Positions 17,047 to 25,904 of a stretch of 64,000 bases of DNA are shown here, piece after piece. Source of the stretch: Streptomyces antibioticus (GTDB taxonomy: Bacteria > Actinomycetota > Actinomycetes > Streptomycetales > Streptomycetaceae); contig NZ_KQ948427.1 in assembly GCF_001514065.1 (NCBI RefSeq), positions 62,001-126,000 on the forward strand, given 5' to 3'. Below the pieces are notes generated by a model. That model was not told the DNA's origin. It did no database searches and saw only the letters and a program-made list of their open reading frames with translations. Position numbers and translations under genes: made by a program. Each line of letters opens with the position of its first letter. Position 1 is the stretch's first letter.

Positions 17047-17439
17047 TCAGCCCGTCTTGGGCGCGGTCGGGGTGACGCGGCGCAGGGTGAAGGAGTGGCC
17101 CGCCGGGTCGGCATAGCCGCGCTCCTCGAACGGGCCCGAGGCGTCCTTCGTCTCCAGCGGGCGCCCGCCGAGCCCGATGACCCTGCGCTCCGCCTCGTCC
17201 AAGTCGTCGACGACGAAGTCGAGATGGGCCTGAAGGGCGTTCTCGGGGCGCGGCCAGCTCGGCGGCGTGGCGTTCATGTCCCGGCGGAAGGCCATCCGCA
17301 TCCCGTCGGCCCCCCTGATCTCGACGCGGTTGGCGGTCGCGTCCGTCTCCTCCCCCTCCAGGAACTCCTTGTAGAACCCGGCGAGCTTCTCCGGCTCGGC
17401 GCAGTCGAGCACCACGACGCCCGCTTTGACCAGTGCCAA
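17047..17439 (-). CDS. VOC (glyoxalase/bleomycin-resistance) family protein
   Basis: 130 residues, two beta-alpha-beta-beta-beta modules: VKAGVVVLDCAEPEKLAGFYKEFL in the first and HLDFVVDDLDEAERRVIGLGG then YADPAGHSFTLRRV in the second. The metal ligands His (AHLDFV) and the acidic residues are only partly conserved, so an enzymatic role is uncertain. Lies 79 bp downstream of the PPOX-type gene on the same strand. Confidence 0.85.
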   Translation of the reverse strand: MALVKAGVVVLDCAEPEKLAGFYKEFLEGEETDATANRVEIRGADGMRMAFRRDMNATPPSWPRPENALQAHLDFVVDDLDEAERRVIGLGGRPLETKDASGPFEERGYADPAGHSFTLRRVTPTAPKTG

Positions 17440-17518
17440 GTCTCCTCCGTACGGTCCGGGGCGCGGGGCGTTCGTGCCCCGCGGCCCTGTACCTCACGGA
17501 TAACCCGGTCCGCCCGGT

Positions 17519-17983
17519 TCAGTCGGCGACCAGCCACTCCCCGTCCCGCATCAGCTCCCGTCCGACGAGCTCGTCGGCCTCCCGCCAGGCCTGGACCCTG
17601 ACCGGACGGACCCTGAAGTACTCGTAGACGGTGGTGAGTTGACGGGGGTCGAAGCCGGTCTTCGCCGCGAAGCGGTCGCCCTCCTCCGGGGAGAGGTCGG
17701 CGAGGGGGATCGTCTCGACGGTGCCCTCGATCATCGTGACGTCCCTGGTCGGCCCGATGCCGAGCCGGGTGCGGCCGGTCGTGCGCAGATTGCGGCCGGT
17801 GGGGCTCTTGGCCGGGGTCGCGAGCAGCAGGGTCGCGCCGTCCCAGAGGAAGGACAGGGGGATGAGGAAGGGCAGCCCGCCGACGGCGTCGGCCGTCGCG
17901 ACCCAGACGTCCTCGTCGTGCTCCAGGCGGTGCAGGGTGTCTTGCTTGCGCTGTTTCGCGGGACGTGCGGGCGGGTTCGCCAT
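17519..17983 (-). CDS. PPOX-class (pyridoxamine oxidase-fold) flavin/F420 protein
   Basis: 154 residues, split beta-barrel: VWVATADAVGGLPFLIPLSFLWDGATLLLATPAKSPTGRNL and ARLGIGPTRDVTMIEGTVE-like segments identify the PPOX superfamily. Members bind FMN, F420 or heme-breakdown products. Cofactor and substrate cannot be read from the sequence. Possibly in one transcription unit with the VOC gene; the TetR gene upstream ends 52 bp away. Confidence 0.8.
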   Translation of the reverse strand: MANPPARPAKQRKQDTLHRLEHDEDVWVATADAVGGLPFLIPLSFLWDGATLLLATPAKSPTGRNLRTTGRTRLGIGPTRDVTMIEGTVETIPLADLSPEEGDRFAAKTGFDPRQLTTVYEYFRVRPVRVQAWREADELVGRELMRDGEWLVAD

Positions 17984-18034
17984 CGGTGGCCGGCCTCCTG
18001 AGGTCGTCGGGAAGGGTCTTGGACAGTCTCGCGG

Positions 18035-18754
18035 TCAGGTCTGCGTCCCGTCCCGGATCTCGGCGAGCCGGGCCGCCGCCGCGCTCAGCAGCAGGTCGAG
18101 TGCCATCGGGTAGGAACTGCGCGGCATGTCCGTCATGAGGTGGCGGGCGGTCGCGGCGATGTGCGGGTGGGTGTCGGCGGGCAGCCGGGCGTACGTCGCC
18201 CGCCACACGGCCGCCTCCGCCTCCCGGGCCGGCCGGGGCAGGGCGGTGCTCGCCGAGTCCAGGGCGGCGAAGGCGAGCGCCTGGTCGACGAAGGCGTGGT
18301 AGATCCGTACCGCCTCGGCGTCGGGGAACCCCGCGTCGCGCAGCACGCCGATGATGGTCTCCACGGCCTGGATCTCGTGGTCGCGCCCGGTCACCCGGTG
18401 CGAGCTGAGGACCGCGGCCCGGGGGTGGGCGAGCGCCCCGGCGTGCATGCGCAGGCCCAGGTCCCGCAGGTCGGCGCGCCAGTCGCCGGTGGGCCGCCAG
18501 CTGCGCAGGGTGCGGCCGATGAGCTCGTCGGCGACGGCGAGCATCAGATCGTCGGTGTGCCGGAAGTACCGGTAGAGGGAGCTGGGGTCGGCGCCGAGGG
18601 CGCGGCCGAGACGGCGCACCGAGAGGGCCTCGGCACCGTGCTCCTCGATCAGCCGCATGGCCGTCTCGACGATCAGCTCCTCGGACAGGACGACGCCCTG
18701 CTTGGTGGGCCGTCTGCGCTGCCGCGCGGTGGACGGGACGACGCGGTCGGTCAT
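18035..18754 (-). CDS. TetR family regulator
   Basis: 239 residues. N-terminal DNA-binding domain with SEELIVETAMRLIEEHGAEA and VRRLGRALGADPSSLYRYFR, then a TetR C-terminal domain. ATG 18754 is preceded by GGAGG. It is divergent from the APC permease/amidohydrolase pair and may regulate it; the promoter region of 126 bp carries the probable tetR promoter at 18783-18811. Confidence 0.88.
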   Translation of the reverse strand: MTDRVVPSTARQRRRPTKQGVVLSEELIVETAMRLIEEHGAEALSVRRLGRALGADPSSLYRYFRHTDDLMLAVADELIGRTLRSWRPTGDWRADLRDLGLRMHAGALAHPRAAVLSSHRVTGRDHEIQAVETIIGVLRDAGFPDAEAVRIYHAFVDQALAFAALDSASTALPRPAREAEAAVWRATYARLPADTHPHIAATARHLMTDMPRSSYPMALDLLLSAAAARLAEIRDGTQT

Positions 18755-18782
18755 GGCGTGCCTCCGTGGGTGCGATGGCCGC

Positions 18783-18811
18783 ACCTTACGACAACACCGT
18801 TGACCTGTTAA
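18783..18811 (-). promoter_or_regulatory. Predicted housekeeping promoter of the tetR gene
   Basis: On the minus strand TTAACA (18811-18806) and TAAGGT (18788-18783) are separated by 17 bp, about 30 bp before the tetR start. The spacer contains the dyad CAAC-ACC-GTTG, a possible autoregulatory site. Confidence 0.55.
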
Positions 18812-18880
18812 CCCCCCGGCCAGTTTCATGTCGCCTCACCGGGGCCGACCAGGCCCCCCGGTGCGAGCGGAGAACCGGCC

Positions 18881-20383
18881 ATGCCCGACACACCCCCAGT
18901 TCACGCGTCTCCCGCGCAGCCGGTGCTGCGCAAGTCCCTCGGCGTCCTGGACGGCGTCGCCATCGCCGCGTCCAGCACGGCCGCGACCACCAGCATCGGC
19001 ATCGGCCTCGGGGTCACGGCCGGGGTCGTCGGGCTGCACCTTCCGGCGATCATGCTGCTGGCGTTCCTGCCGGTCCTCGGCATCGCCGGCGCCTACGCCC
19101 GCCTCAACCGCGTCGAGCCGAACGCCGGCAACGGCTATGTGTGGGTGGGGCGTTCGCTCACTCCCTGGCTGGGCTTCCTGGTCGGCTGGGTGAACATCGT
19201 CGCCACGGTGGCGTTCCTCGCCTACACCACGGCCGTCACCGGCTCGGCCCTGATCCAGCTGGCCGGGGACGCCGGAGTGCACCGGCTCGGCGGCCTGACC
19301 CTGGACCCCGGGTCGACGGCCCAGACGACACTCCTCGGGGTCGTGGTCCTCGCCGCGGTCACCCTGACCGCCGTCACGGGTGTGCGGACCGCGGCACGGT
19401 TGCAGGCCGGGCTGCTGGTCTTCGAGTACGTCGTGCTGCTGGGCTTCTGCGGATACGGCATCGTCACCGGCCCGCACGCCTTCAGCTGGAGCTGGTTCGA
19501 CCCGTTCGCGATCCCGTCGGCGACCGCGCTGGCCCAGGGGCTGCTGCTGTCGGTGTTCTGTTACTGGGGTTTCGAGGCCGCGTTCAGCGTGTCCGAGGAG
19601 GTCCGCGACCCCCGCGACGCCTCGCGGGCCGGCCTGACGACGCTGTTCACGATGCTCGGCCTGTTTCTCCTCGGTTCGATCGCCTTCCAACGCGTCCTGT
19701 CCGAGCAGGAGTTGGCGGGGCACGGCGCGGAGGGCCTGGCGTTCTTCGGCGACCGGCTGGCCGCTCAGCCGCTGGCCGCGCTCCCGCTGGTGGCGCTGAT
19801 GTTCTCGGCGGTCGCCTCGCTCCAGGCAGGCGTGATCCCCACGGCCCGCGGGATGTTCGCGATGAGCCGGGACCGTACGCTCGGGCCGGTGTGGTCCAAG
19901 GTCAGCAGCCGGTACGGCACTCCCGCCGCAGGGACCGTGCTGATCGGCATGCTGGCGGCCGGGGTCGCGCTCCTGGCCCTCGTCATTCCCCGCCTGGCGG
20001 ACATGATCATGGCCACGGTCAGCGCCATCGGCATCGTGGTGGCCCTGTCGTACGCGCTGACCGCCCTCGCGGCCGCCGTCCGCTTCCGTTCGCTGCTGCG
20101 CGAGGACTGGCGGGAGGGCGTCCGGGCCGTGGTGCTGCCGACGCTGAGCGCGCTGGCCCTGCTCGGGCTCGGCGGCTATCTCGGCTGGTCCTTCTACACC
20201 TCCACCGATCACTTCGCGCTCCGCGCGGACAACGGCTGGTTCCTGCTCAGCACTCCCCTGGCGATGATCGCGTCCGGCTTCGTGGCCGCCGCGTGGGCCA
20301 AGTGGGTGCGCGGATCGGCCTACTTCCGCACCGGCGAGGGCACCGACGCGGACTCCCCTCGCCTGCTCCCGACACCTCAGTGA
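18881..20383 (+). CDS. APC superfamily amino-acid permease
   Basis: 500 residues with about twelve membrane helices. LGVLDGVAIAASSTAATTSIGIGLG opens the first helix with the small-residue break typical of APC carriers; FSVSEEVRDPRDASRAGL is the conserved loop after helix 6. Substrate is probably an amino acid or amine. It lies 79 bp upstream of a YtcJ-type amidohydrolase on the same strand, which suggests uptake and hydrolysis of an amide-containing compound. The divergent TetR protein is the likely regulator. Confidence 0.88.
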   Translation: MPDTPPVHASPAQPVLRKSLGVLDGVAIAASSTAATTSIGIGLGVTAGVVGLHLPAIMLLAFLPVLGIAGAYARLNRVEPNAGNGYVWVGRSLTPWLGFLVGWVNIVATVAFLAYTTAVTGSALIQLAGDAGVHRLGGLTLDPGSTAQTTLLGVVVLAAVTLTAVTGVRTAARLQAGLLVFEYVVLLGFCGYGIVTGPHAFSWSWFDPFAIPSATALAQGLLLSVFCYWGFEAAFSVSEEVRDPRDASRAGLTTLFTMLGLFLLGSIAFQRVLSEQELAGHGAEGLAFFGDRLAAQPLAALPLVALMFSAVASLQAGVIPTARGMFAMSRDRTLGPVWSKVSSRYGTPAAGTVLIGMLAAGVALLALVIPRLADMIMATVSAIGIVVALSYALTALAAAVRFRSLLREDWREGVRAVVLPTLSALALLGLGGYLGWSFYTSTDHFALRADNGWFLLSTPLAMIASGFVAAAWAKWVRGSAYFRTGEGTDADSPRLLPTPQ

Positions 20384-20462
20384 GCGCTTCGCCGCCTGTC
20401 TTCCGGACCCCGCGCCCCTTCGAGGCGCGCCGAAGCTCACCCGACCTCCCAGGAAACGGACC

Positions 20463-22103
20463 ATGTACGCAGATCTGCTCTTCACCGGCGGCCCCGTCCT
20501 CACCCCCGAGGGCCGCACCGCGACCGCGGTGGCCGTCAGCGGCGGCCGCATCACCGCCGTAGGACGGGACGAGGTCCTGGACCTGCGCGGGCCGCGGACC
20601 GAAGTGGTCGACCTCGCCGGGCGGTTGCTGCTGCCGGGCTTCCAGGACGCGCATGTGCACCCGGTGCCGGCCGGCCTCGAACTGACGCAGTGCGATCTCA
20701 CCGGCACGAAGACCGCCGCGGAGACCGTCGCCACCGTGCGCGCCTACGCCGACGCGCATCCCGAGCGGGCGTGGATCACCGGCGGCGGCTGGTCCATGGA
20801 GGCCTTCGAGGGCGGCACGCCGACGAAGGAGCTGCTCGACGCGGTCGTCCCCGACCGGCCCGTGTACCTGCCCAACCGCGACCATCACGGCGCCTGGGTC
20901 AACAGCCGCGCCCTCGAACTGGCCGGTGTCACCCGCGACACGCCCGACCCGGCCGACGGACGCATCGAGCGGGACGCCTCGGGCTCGGGCGAGTCGAGCG
21001 GCACCCTCCAGGAAGGGGCGATGCAGCTCGTCGGACGCCTCGCCCCCGCGGCCACCGCGGCCGATCGGCTGGCCGCCCTGTTGCACGCCCAGCGCCATCT
21101 GCACGCGCTCGGCATCACGGCCTGGCAGGACGCGCTCATCGGGGACTTCCTCGGCATGGACGACCCCGCGGAGGCGTATCTGACGGCGGCCCGGGACGGT
21201 TCGCTGACCGCGCGGGTCGTCGGCGCCCTGTGGTGGGACCGGGAGCGCGGGGCCGAGCAGATCCCCGAACTCGTCGAGAGGCGGGCCGCGTTGAGCCACG
21301 GCCGGTTCCGGGCGGGCACGGTCAAGCTGATGCTGGACGGGGTCGCCGAGACCGGGACGGCGGCGCTGCTCGACCCGTACCTGGACCGGTGCGGCTGCGC
21401 CACCGCCAACCGTGGCACCAGCTTCATCGACCCCGGTCAACTCCCCAAGTACGTCACCGAGTTGGACGCGCTCGGCTTCCAGTGCCACTTCCACGCCCTG
21501 GGCGACCGTGCCGTACGCGACGCGCTGGACGCGATCGGAGCCGCGCGCACCGCGAACGGACAGCGCGACACGCGGCCCCACCTGGCACATCTTCAGGTCG
21601 TCCACCCCGACGACGTACCGCGGTTCGCCGCACTCGGCGCCACCGCGAACATCCAGCCGCTGTGGGCGGCGCACGAGCCGCAGATGGACGAGCTGACCAT
21701 CCCCTTCCTGGGGCCCGAACGGGCCGCGTGGCAGTACCCGTTCGGTGCGCTGCTGCGGTCCGGCGCCCGGCTCGCGGCGGGCAGTGACTGGCCGGTGAGC
21801 AGCCCCGATCCACTGGCGGGCATCCATGTCGCGGTCAACCGGCGGGCGCCGGACGAGGACGGCGCGCCGGTGTTCCTGCCCGCCGAACGCATCGCTCTCA
21901 CCGAGGCGTTGACGGCGTACACCGCGGGTTCGGCGTATGTGAACCATCTCGACGACACCGGGGAGGTGCGCGCGGGGGCGCTGGCGGACCTGGTCGTGCT
22001 GGACCGCGACCCGTTCGACATTCCGTCCGCGGAGATCGCGAACACGCGCGTGGCGCTGACGTACGTCGGGGGCGCGCGAGTATACGCAGCTCAAGGGGCA
22101 TGA
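20463..22103 (+). CDS. Metal-dependent amidohydrolase (YtcJ/amidohydrolase 3 family)
   Basis: 546 residues. Metal site LPGFQDAHVHPVPAG (HxH), the second-strand FHALGDRAVRDALDAI and the final AAGSDWPVSSPDPLAGI with its Asp are the hallmarks of YtcJ-like hydrolases. N- and C-terminal beta-sandwich pieces are present (YADLLFTGGPVLTPEG; GALADLVVLDRDPF). It hydrolyses an unknown amide or related bond. Cytoplasmic. Follows the APC permease, probably as one operon. Confidence 0.9.
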   Translation: MYADLLFTGGPVLTPEGRTATAVAVSGGRITAVGRDEVLDLRGPRTEVVDLAGRLLLPGFQDAHVHPVPAGLELTQCDLTGTKTAAETVATVRAYADAHPERAWITGGGWSMEAFEGGTPTKELLDAVVPDRPVYLPNRDHHGAWVNSRALELAGVTRDTPDPADGRIERDASGSGESSGTLQEGAMQLVGRLAPAATAADRLAALLHAQRHLHALGITAWQDALIGDFLGMDDPAEAYLTAARDGSLTARVVGALWWDRERGAEQIPELVERRAALSHGRFRAGTVKLMLDGVAETGTAALLDPYLDRCGCATANRGTSFIDPGQLPKYVTELDALGFQCHFHALGDRAVRDALDAIGAARTANGQRDTRPHLAHLQVVHPDDVPRFAALGATANIQPLWAAHEPQMDELTIPFLGPERAAWQYPFGALLRSGARLAAGSDWPVSSPDPLAGIHVAVNRRAPDEDGAPVFLPAERIALTEALTAYTAGSAYVNHLDDTGEVRAGALADLVVLDRDPFDIPSAEIANTRVALTYVGGARVYAAQGA

Positions 22104-22134
22104 GCAGTAACGGAGATCACGGTCGGGTCACGGC

Positions 22135-22147
22135 GTAGATCATCTAC
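22135..22147. promoter_or_regulatory. 13-bp perfect palindrome
   Basis: GTAGATCATCTAC (odd dyad) lies between the amidohydrolase gene and the DDxxD protein gene, 140 bp upstream of the latter. It could be a small operator. No regulator can be named. Confidence 0.35.
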
Positions 22148-22213
22148 TCTCTGGGAAGTCTCGTTCCGCTTCTCGATTCAACTTTCGCGCCACGAAGGCG
22201 AGTTCGAGTGCAT

Positions 22214-22248
22214 GGGCGGTCTCCCCCTGGACCGCCCAGTCCCAGGGG
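22214..22248 (+). promoter_or_regulatory. Overlapping alternative hairpins in the leader of the DDxxD protein gene
   Basis: Stem A pairs GGGCGGTC (22214-22221) with GACCGCCC (22230-22237). Stem B pairs CCCCTGG (22224-22230) with CCAGGGG (22242-22248). They cannot form together. They sit about 40-70 bp before the start codon, so a switching leader is conceivable, but in such GC-rich DNA chance stems are common. Confidence 0.3.
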
Positions 22249-22286
22249 TGGGGGGTTTCTGCGCGCCGTCTCCCGAAAGGAACCAC

Positions 22287-23993
22287 ATGCCTCAGGCCGT
22301 CACGTCCGACCTGCCCTCCGACGCCCCCACCGGCCACCACCAGTCCACGGAGGCGGCTGCCGCTCTGATCCGCCTCCTGACGCAGCACATCAAGGGGCTC
22401 ACCGAGCGGCACCGAAGTTCCCAGACCTCCGTACACCAGCGATTGGACGAGCTCCGCTCCCCCCAGGGCGGGTCCGCGCTGCGGCTTGAGGGAGCCCTCC
22501 GATCGGCGCGGCCCGCTTACCTGCCCCCCGACGAGCAGGGCCTCGCCCGGCTGCGGCAGCTGGACGCCGGTCTGCGGGTGATAGAGGCCGCCTTCCCCCA
22601 GGTCCGCACCGACGTCGAGATCTGCCGGCTGACCTGCACGATGCTGGAAGGCGCCTGGCGCAGCCGGGCACAGACCCCGCCGCGCGAGGAGGAGCAGGCG
22701 GCGGACTGCGACTGCGCTCTGTGCGGCCGGCTGCCCACACCTCCCGTCCGCACCCTGGGCGACTACGACTGGCGGCACAGCGCCGGCCGTCCGCTCACCG
22801 TCAAGACCTGGCCCTACCGCCGGGAACTCGACAGCGTCCTGACCGGTGGCTGGTCCTGGACCCGGCAGATGAACGACCTGGAGCACGATCTCGGCCACCG
22901 GCACCGCTACGAGGACGACATCCTCGTCTTCCACGAGTACAAACGCGTCATCGACACCATCGACACCAGCCGGCTCACCCAGCTCATCGAGGACCGCCTG
23001 GCCGAGAACTTCAGCACGAACACGGCACGGGCCCTGGTCGCCGGCCTGTTCGCGGCTCACAAGCGGGCCGTCGACGAGTACTGGCTCCAGCAGCACGGCG
23101 CGGGCGACGTCACGCTGCCCCAGTCCAACCCACTGAGCCACAGCACCTATTCGGCGCTCCAGATGATGGACTGCCTGTTCTGGCACGTCGCTCCCGACAC
23201 CGAGCTCTGGCAGGAGGAGAACCTCGCCTCGCTGCTGCTGTGCCGCGTCATCGACGACATGGCCGACGTCCGGGCCGACGCCCTCACCGGCGAGATCAGC
23301 AACTTCTGGCTCGCCGACCTGCCCACCCACACCAAGGCCCTCTACGGCGCCAGTGCCATCGCCCTCGTCAAGTACGGCTGCGCGCCCGAGGCGCACGAAC
23401 CGATGTGGAACACCTGGCTGATGACCACGACCATCGTGTGGATGGGGCTCACCGGCCGCCACGCCCTGTGGTTCGACGGCATCACCGAGGGCCTCCCGCC
23501 CGCCGAGGCCTGTCCGCTGTGCGATCTGCAGCCCAACCCGTGCACCGGCATCCTCACCGACGGCACCGAGCTGACCATCGCACCGCGGGCGACCGTACCG
23601 GCGCTGAGCGCCCGGGCCGCCGAGCTGTCCGCGCGGTGCAGGGACTGGCACCCGCAGGCCTGGGCCCTGTTCGACGCCGAGCTGCACGCCTTCGAGGCCG
23701 TGCACGGACCCTGGTCCGGCGACGTCGACAACGCGTGGGAGATCCTGCGCCGCACCTACATAGCCGGGGTGGAGTCCTCCGTGGCCGCGCCGTCCCCGGG
23801 CCGGGCCCGTGACGTCCAGGTGGACGCCGGCGTGGTCGGGGCCGAGAGGTTCCACGCCCTGCACGACCCGCGGACCGGCAGGGAGGACATCGCGCTGCTG
23901 GCGTACATGTTCGCCTGCGCGCATCCGCATTTCCTGTGGAACGCCATGGGATACGTGCCCACGGACGTGGCCGGGGACTGGCTCGACGGCTGA
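22287..23993 (+). CDS. Unrecognised 568-residue protein with DDxxD motif, convergent to the conservon
   Basis: I do not recognise the family. The protein looks soluble and mainly helical, rich in Trp, His and Asp. Two Cys clusters are visible: CDCALC (141-146) and CPLCDLQPNPC (409-419). Residues 317-330 read LLCRVIDDMADVRA, containing DDMAD, which matches the DDxxD pattern of class I isoprenoid synthases; another acidic/His stretch is NDLEHDLGHRHRYEDD (196-211). No signal peptide or membrane segment. ATG 22287 follows GAAAGGAA. It converges on the conservon P450 across a strong terminator; position suggests a shared pathway but this is unproven. Confidence 0.7.
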   Translation: MPQAVTSDLPSDAPTGHHQSTEAAAALIRLLTQHIKGLTERHRSSQTSVHQRLDELRSPQGGSALRLEGALRSARPAYLPPDEQGLARLRQLDAGLRVIEAAFPQVRTDVEICRLTCTMLEGAWRSRAQTPPREEEQAADCDCALCGRLPTPPVRTLGDYDWRHSAGRPLTVKTWPYRRELDSVLTGGWSWTRQMNDLEHDLGHRHRYEDDILVFHEYKRVIDTIDTSRLTQLIEDRLAENFSTNTARALVAGLFAAHKRAVDEYWLQQHGAGDVTLPQSNPLSHSTYSALQMMDCLFWHVAPDTELWQEENLASLLLCRVIDDMADVRADALTGEISNFWLADLPTHTKALYGASAIALVKYGCAPEAHEPMWNTWLMTTTIVWMGLTGRHALWFDGITEGLPPAEACPLCDLQPNPCTGILTDGTELTIAPRATVPALSARAAELSARCRDWHPQAWALFDAELHAFEAVHGPWSGDVDNAWEILRRTYIAGVESSVAAPSPGRARDVQVDAGVVGAERFHALHDPRTGREDIALLAYMFACAHPHFLWNAMGYVPTDVAGDWLDG

Positions 23994-24000
23994 TCGCGCA

Positions 24001-24048
24001 GACACCGCCGCCGCCCGGGCCGAACTCCTGGCCCGGGCGGCGGCGGTG
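24001..24048. terminator. Strong bidirectional hairpin between convergent genes
   Basis: A perfect 19-bp stem pairs 24003-24021 (beginning CACCGCCGCCGCCCGGG) with 24030-24048 around an 8-nt loop. It lies between the stop of the DDxxD protein gene and the stop of the P450 gene. There is no U tract, so it may act as a GC-rich actinomycete-type terminator or an RNA 3' stabiliser in both directions. Confidence 0.7.
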
Positions 24049-24051
24049 GTG

Positions 24052-25302
24052 TCAGACCGAGAACGCGACCGGCAGGCTGTCGAGCCGGGACTCCCAGGTG
24101 GAGGCGGTCGAGGAGAGCTCCTCCGGCGGCACGGCCAGCCGCAGGCCCGGCAGCCGGTGCAGCAGGACGTCGACACCGATCTCGATGATGGACTGGCCGA
24201 TGCTCTGTCCCGGGCACTCGTGCGGTCCGGAGCTGAACGCCAGGTGCGACTGGTTGCCCTGCACGGTGACGGCCGCGTCGGGCCGTACCTCCGGGTCGAC
24301 GTTGCCGGCGGCCAGACCCAGGATCAGCAGTTCGCCCTCCTGGATGTGGTGGCCGCCCAGTTCCAGGTCGGAGGCGGCGAACCGGCCCGGCAGCACGGAC
24401 AGCGGCGGGGTGTCCCACATGACCTCCTCCACCACGGAGGAGATGGTCAACTGCCCACTGACCAGGCCCGACAGCCGGCCGGCGTCGGTGAGGACCATTT
24501 GCAGCACCCGCGCCAGCAGGTTGCTGGTGGTGGTGTGCGCGGCGATCAGCACCAGACGCAGATGGCTGACGACCTCGTCGTGGTCGAGGCCGGCCGGGTG
24601 CTGGATGAGGGCCGTGGCGAAGTCGGAGCCCGGCTCGGCCCGCTTGCGCTCGGCGAGTTCGGAGAGGATCTGCATGATCCTGCCGTTGTGCTCCAGCGCA
24701 CCCTCGCCGCCCTTGAGGACCTGCGCGCACGACTCGACCAGACGCCGCCCTTCCGCCATGGGAAGGCCCAGGATCCGGGTGAGCACGAGCATCGGCAGGT
24801 ACTCGGCGTAGTCGGCGACCAGGTCGGCGCGCCCGGTGTCGGCGAACGCGTCGATCTGCTTGTTCGCGAAGAACGTGGCATGGCGCCGCACCCCGCGGCT
24901 GGACGCCGCGAGCAGTCCGTCGGTGACCGCGCCGCGCAGCCGGCGGTGCGGTTCGCCGTCCTGGGAGATGCAGTCGGGCCGCCAGCCGATCATCGGGATC
25001 AGCGGATGCGTCTCCGGGATGTGTCCCTCCCGCCAGTCCCGCCAGATCCGTGCGTCCCGGCTGAACTGCCGCGGGTTGTCGAGCACGCGCCGGTTGTCCC
25101 GGTAGCCGAGGACCAGCCACGCGGGCACGTCGCCCTCCAGCAGCACGGGCGCGACCGAACCGTGCTCCTTGCGCAGCCGCTCGTAGATCCCCTGCGGATC
25201 GGTCGCCGCCTCCGGCCCGTACAGCCGCGCGACATCGGCTCCGCCGTGGGCGACGGGGCAGCCGCGCGGAGTGTCGGCGCCGTTTAAGGGCTGATCGGTC
25301 AT
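24052..25302 (-). CDS. cvnE: Conservon cytochrome P450 (CvnE, CYP157-like) lacking the ExxR arginine
   Basis: 416 residues. The heme loop is normal (FSSGPHECPGQ, thiolate Cys363) and the I-helix has AAHTTTSN (254-261). The K-helix reads VEEVMWDTPP: Trp296 stands where the Arg of ExxR should be. As far as I know, CYP157 members found in Streptomyces conservons also lack this Arg, which supports the assignment. The ATG overlaps the stop of cvnD (ATGA), so it is translationally coupled as the last gene of cvnABCDE. Substrate unknown. Confidence 0.88.
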   Translation of the reverse strand: MTDQPLNGADTPRGCPVAHGGADVARLYGPEAATDPQGIYERLRKEHGSVAPVLLEGDVPAWLVLGYRDNRRVLDNPRQFSRDARIWRDWREGHIPETHPLIPMIGWRPDCISQDGEPHRRLRGAVTDGLLAASSRGVRRHATFFANKQIDAFADTGRADLVADYAEYLPMLVLTRILGLPMAEGRRLVESCAQVLKGGEGALEHNGRIMQILSELAERKRAEPGSDFATALIQHPAGLDHDEVVSHLRLVLIAAHTTTSNLLARVLQMVLTDAGRLSGLVSGQLTISSVVEEVMWDTPPLSVLPGRFAASDLELGGHHIQEGELLILGLAAGNVDPEVRPDAAVTVQGNQSHLAFSSGPHECPGQSIGQSIIEIGVDVLLHRLPGLRLAVPPEELSSTASTWESRLDSLPVAFSV

Positions 25303-25904
25303 CGGGACTCCAGAGCGACGGCTGAGCGGTCCTTCAAGTGACGTATCAGGGTGACCAGCACGTCCCGGCTCGATTCCCGGTCGCGGGCGTCGCAGGCCAC
25401 GACCGGGATGTGCTCGGGGATGTCGAGGGCGTCGCGGATCTCCTCGACCGGGTAGTCCTTGGAGTCCGGGAAGACGTTGAGGGCGACGACGAAGGGGACG
25501 TTCTGCCGCTCCATCTCCTCGATCGCCCGGAAGCTGGAGGCGAGCCTGCGGGTGTCCACCAGCACGACCGCGCCGAGCGCCCCCTTGAACAGCCCGTTCC
25601 ACAGGAACCAGAACCGCTCCTGGCCGGGGGTGCCGAACAGGTACAGCATCAGGCTGTCGTTGAGGCCGATCTTGCCGAAGTCCAGGCTGACGGTGGTCTC
25701 CGTCTTCTCCGCGACGCCGATCAGGTGGTCGACGTCGGCGCTGGCCTGGGTGAGGGTCTCCTCGGTGGTCAGCGGCTTGATGTCGCTGACCGAGCGGACC
25801 ATCGTGGTCTTCCCGGTGCCGAAGCCGCCGGCGATCATCACCTTCACCGAGCGGGTGCCCTCGTCACCCGGCCCGCCGGGGTGGTCAAAGCCTTTCAAGT
25901 CCAC
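25299..25904 (-). CDS. cvnD: Conservon small GTPase-like protein CvnD
   Basis: 201 residues. P-loop GGFGTGKTT (26-34), switch-like region ASADVDHLIGVAEKTETTVSLDFG, and FGTPGQERFWFLW, which resembles the DxxG region of Ras-like proteins. NVFPDSKDYP replaces the canonical NKxD, as in MglA/conservon ATP-GTP-binding proteins. The GTG 25904 has GAGGAGG upstream and overlaps the end of cvnC by 20 bp. It would act as the signalling switch of a membrane-bound complex with CvnA-C. Confidence 0.92.
   Translation of the reverse strand: MDLKGFDHPGGPGDEGTRSVKVMIAGGFGTGKTTMVRSVSDIKPLTTEETLTQASADVDHLIGVAEKTETTVSLDFGKIGLNDSLMLYLFGTPGQERFWFLWNGLFKGALGAVVLVDTRRLASSFRAIEEMERQNVPFVVALNVFPDSKDYPVEEIRDALDIPEHIPVVACDARDRESSRDVLVTLIRHLKDRSAVALESR

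Noticed and set aside
20247-22094. Minus-strand ORF of 615 codons opposite the amidohydrolase
   Set aside because: Antisense shadow; the plus-strand protein has intact metal-binding motifs.
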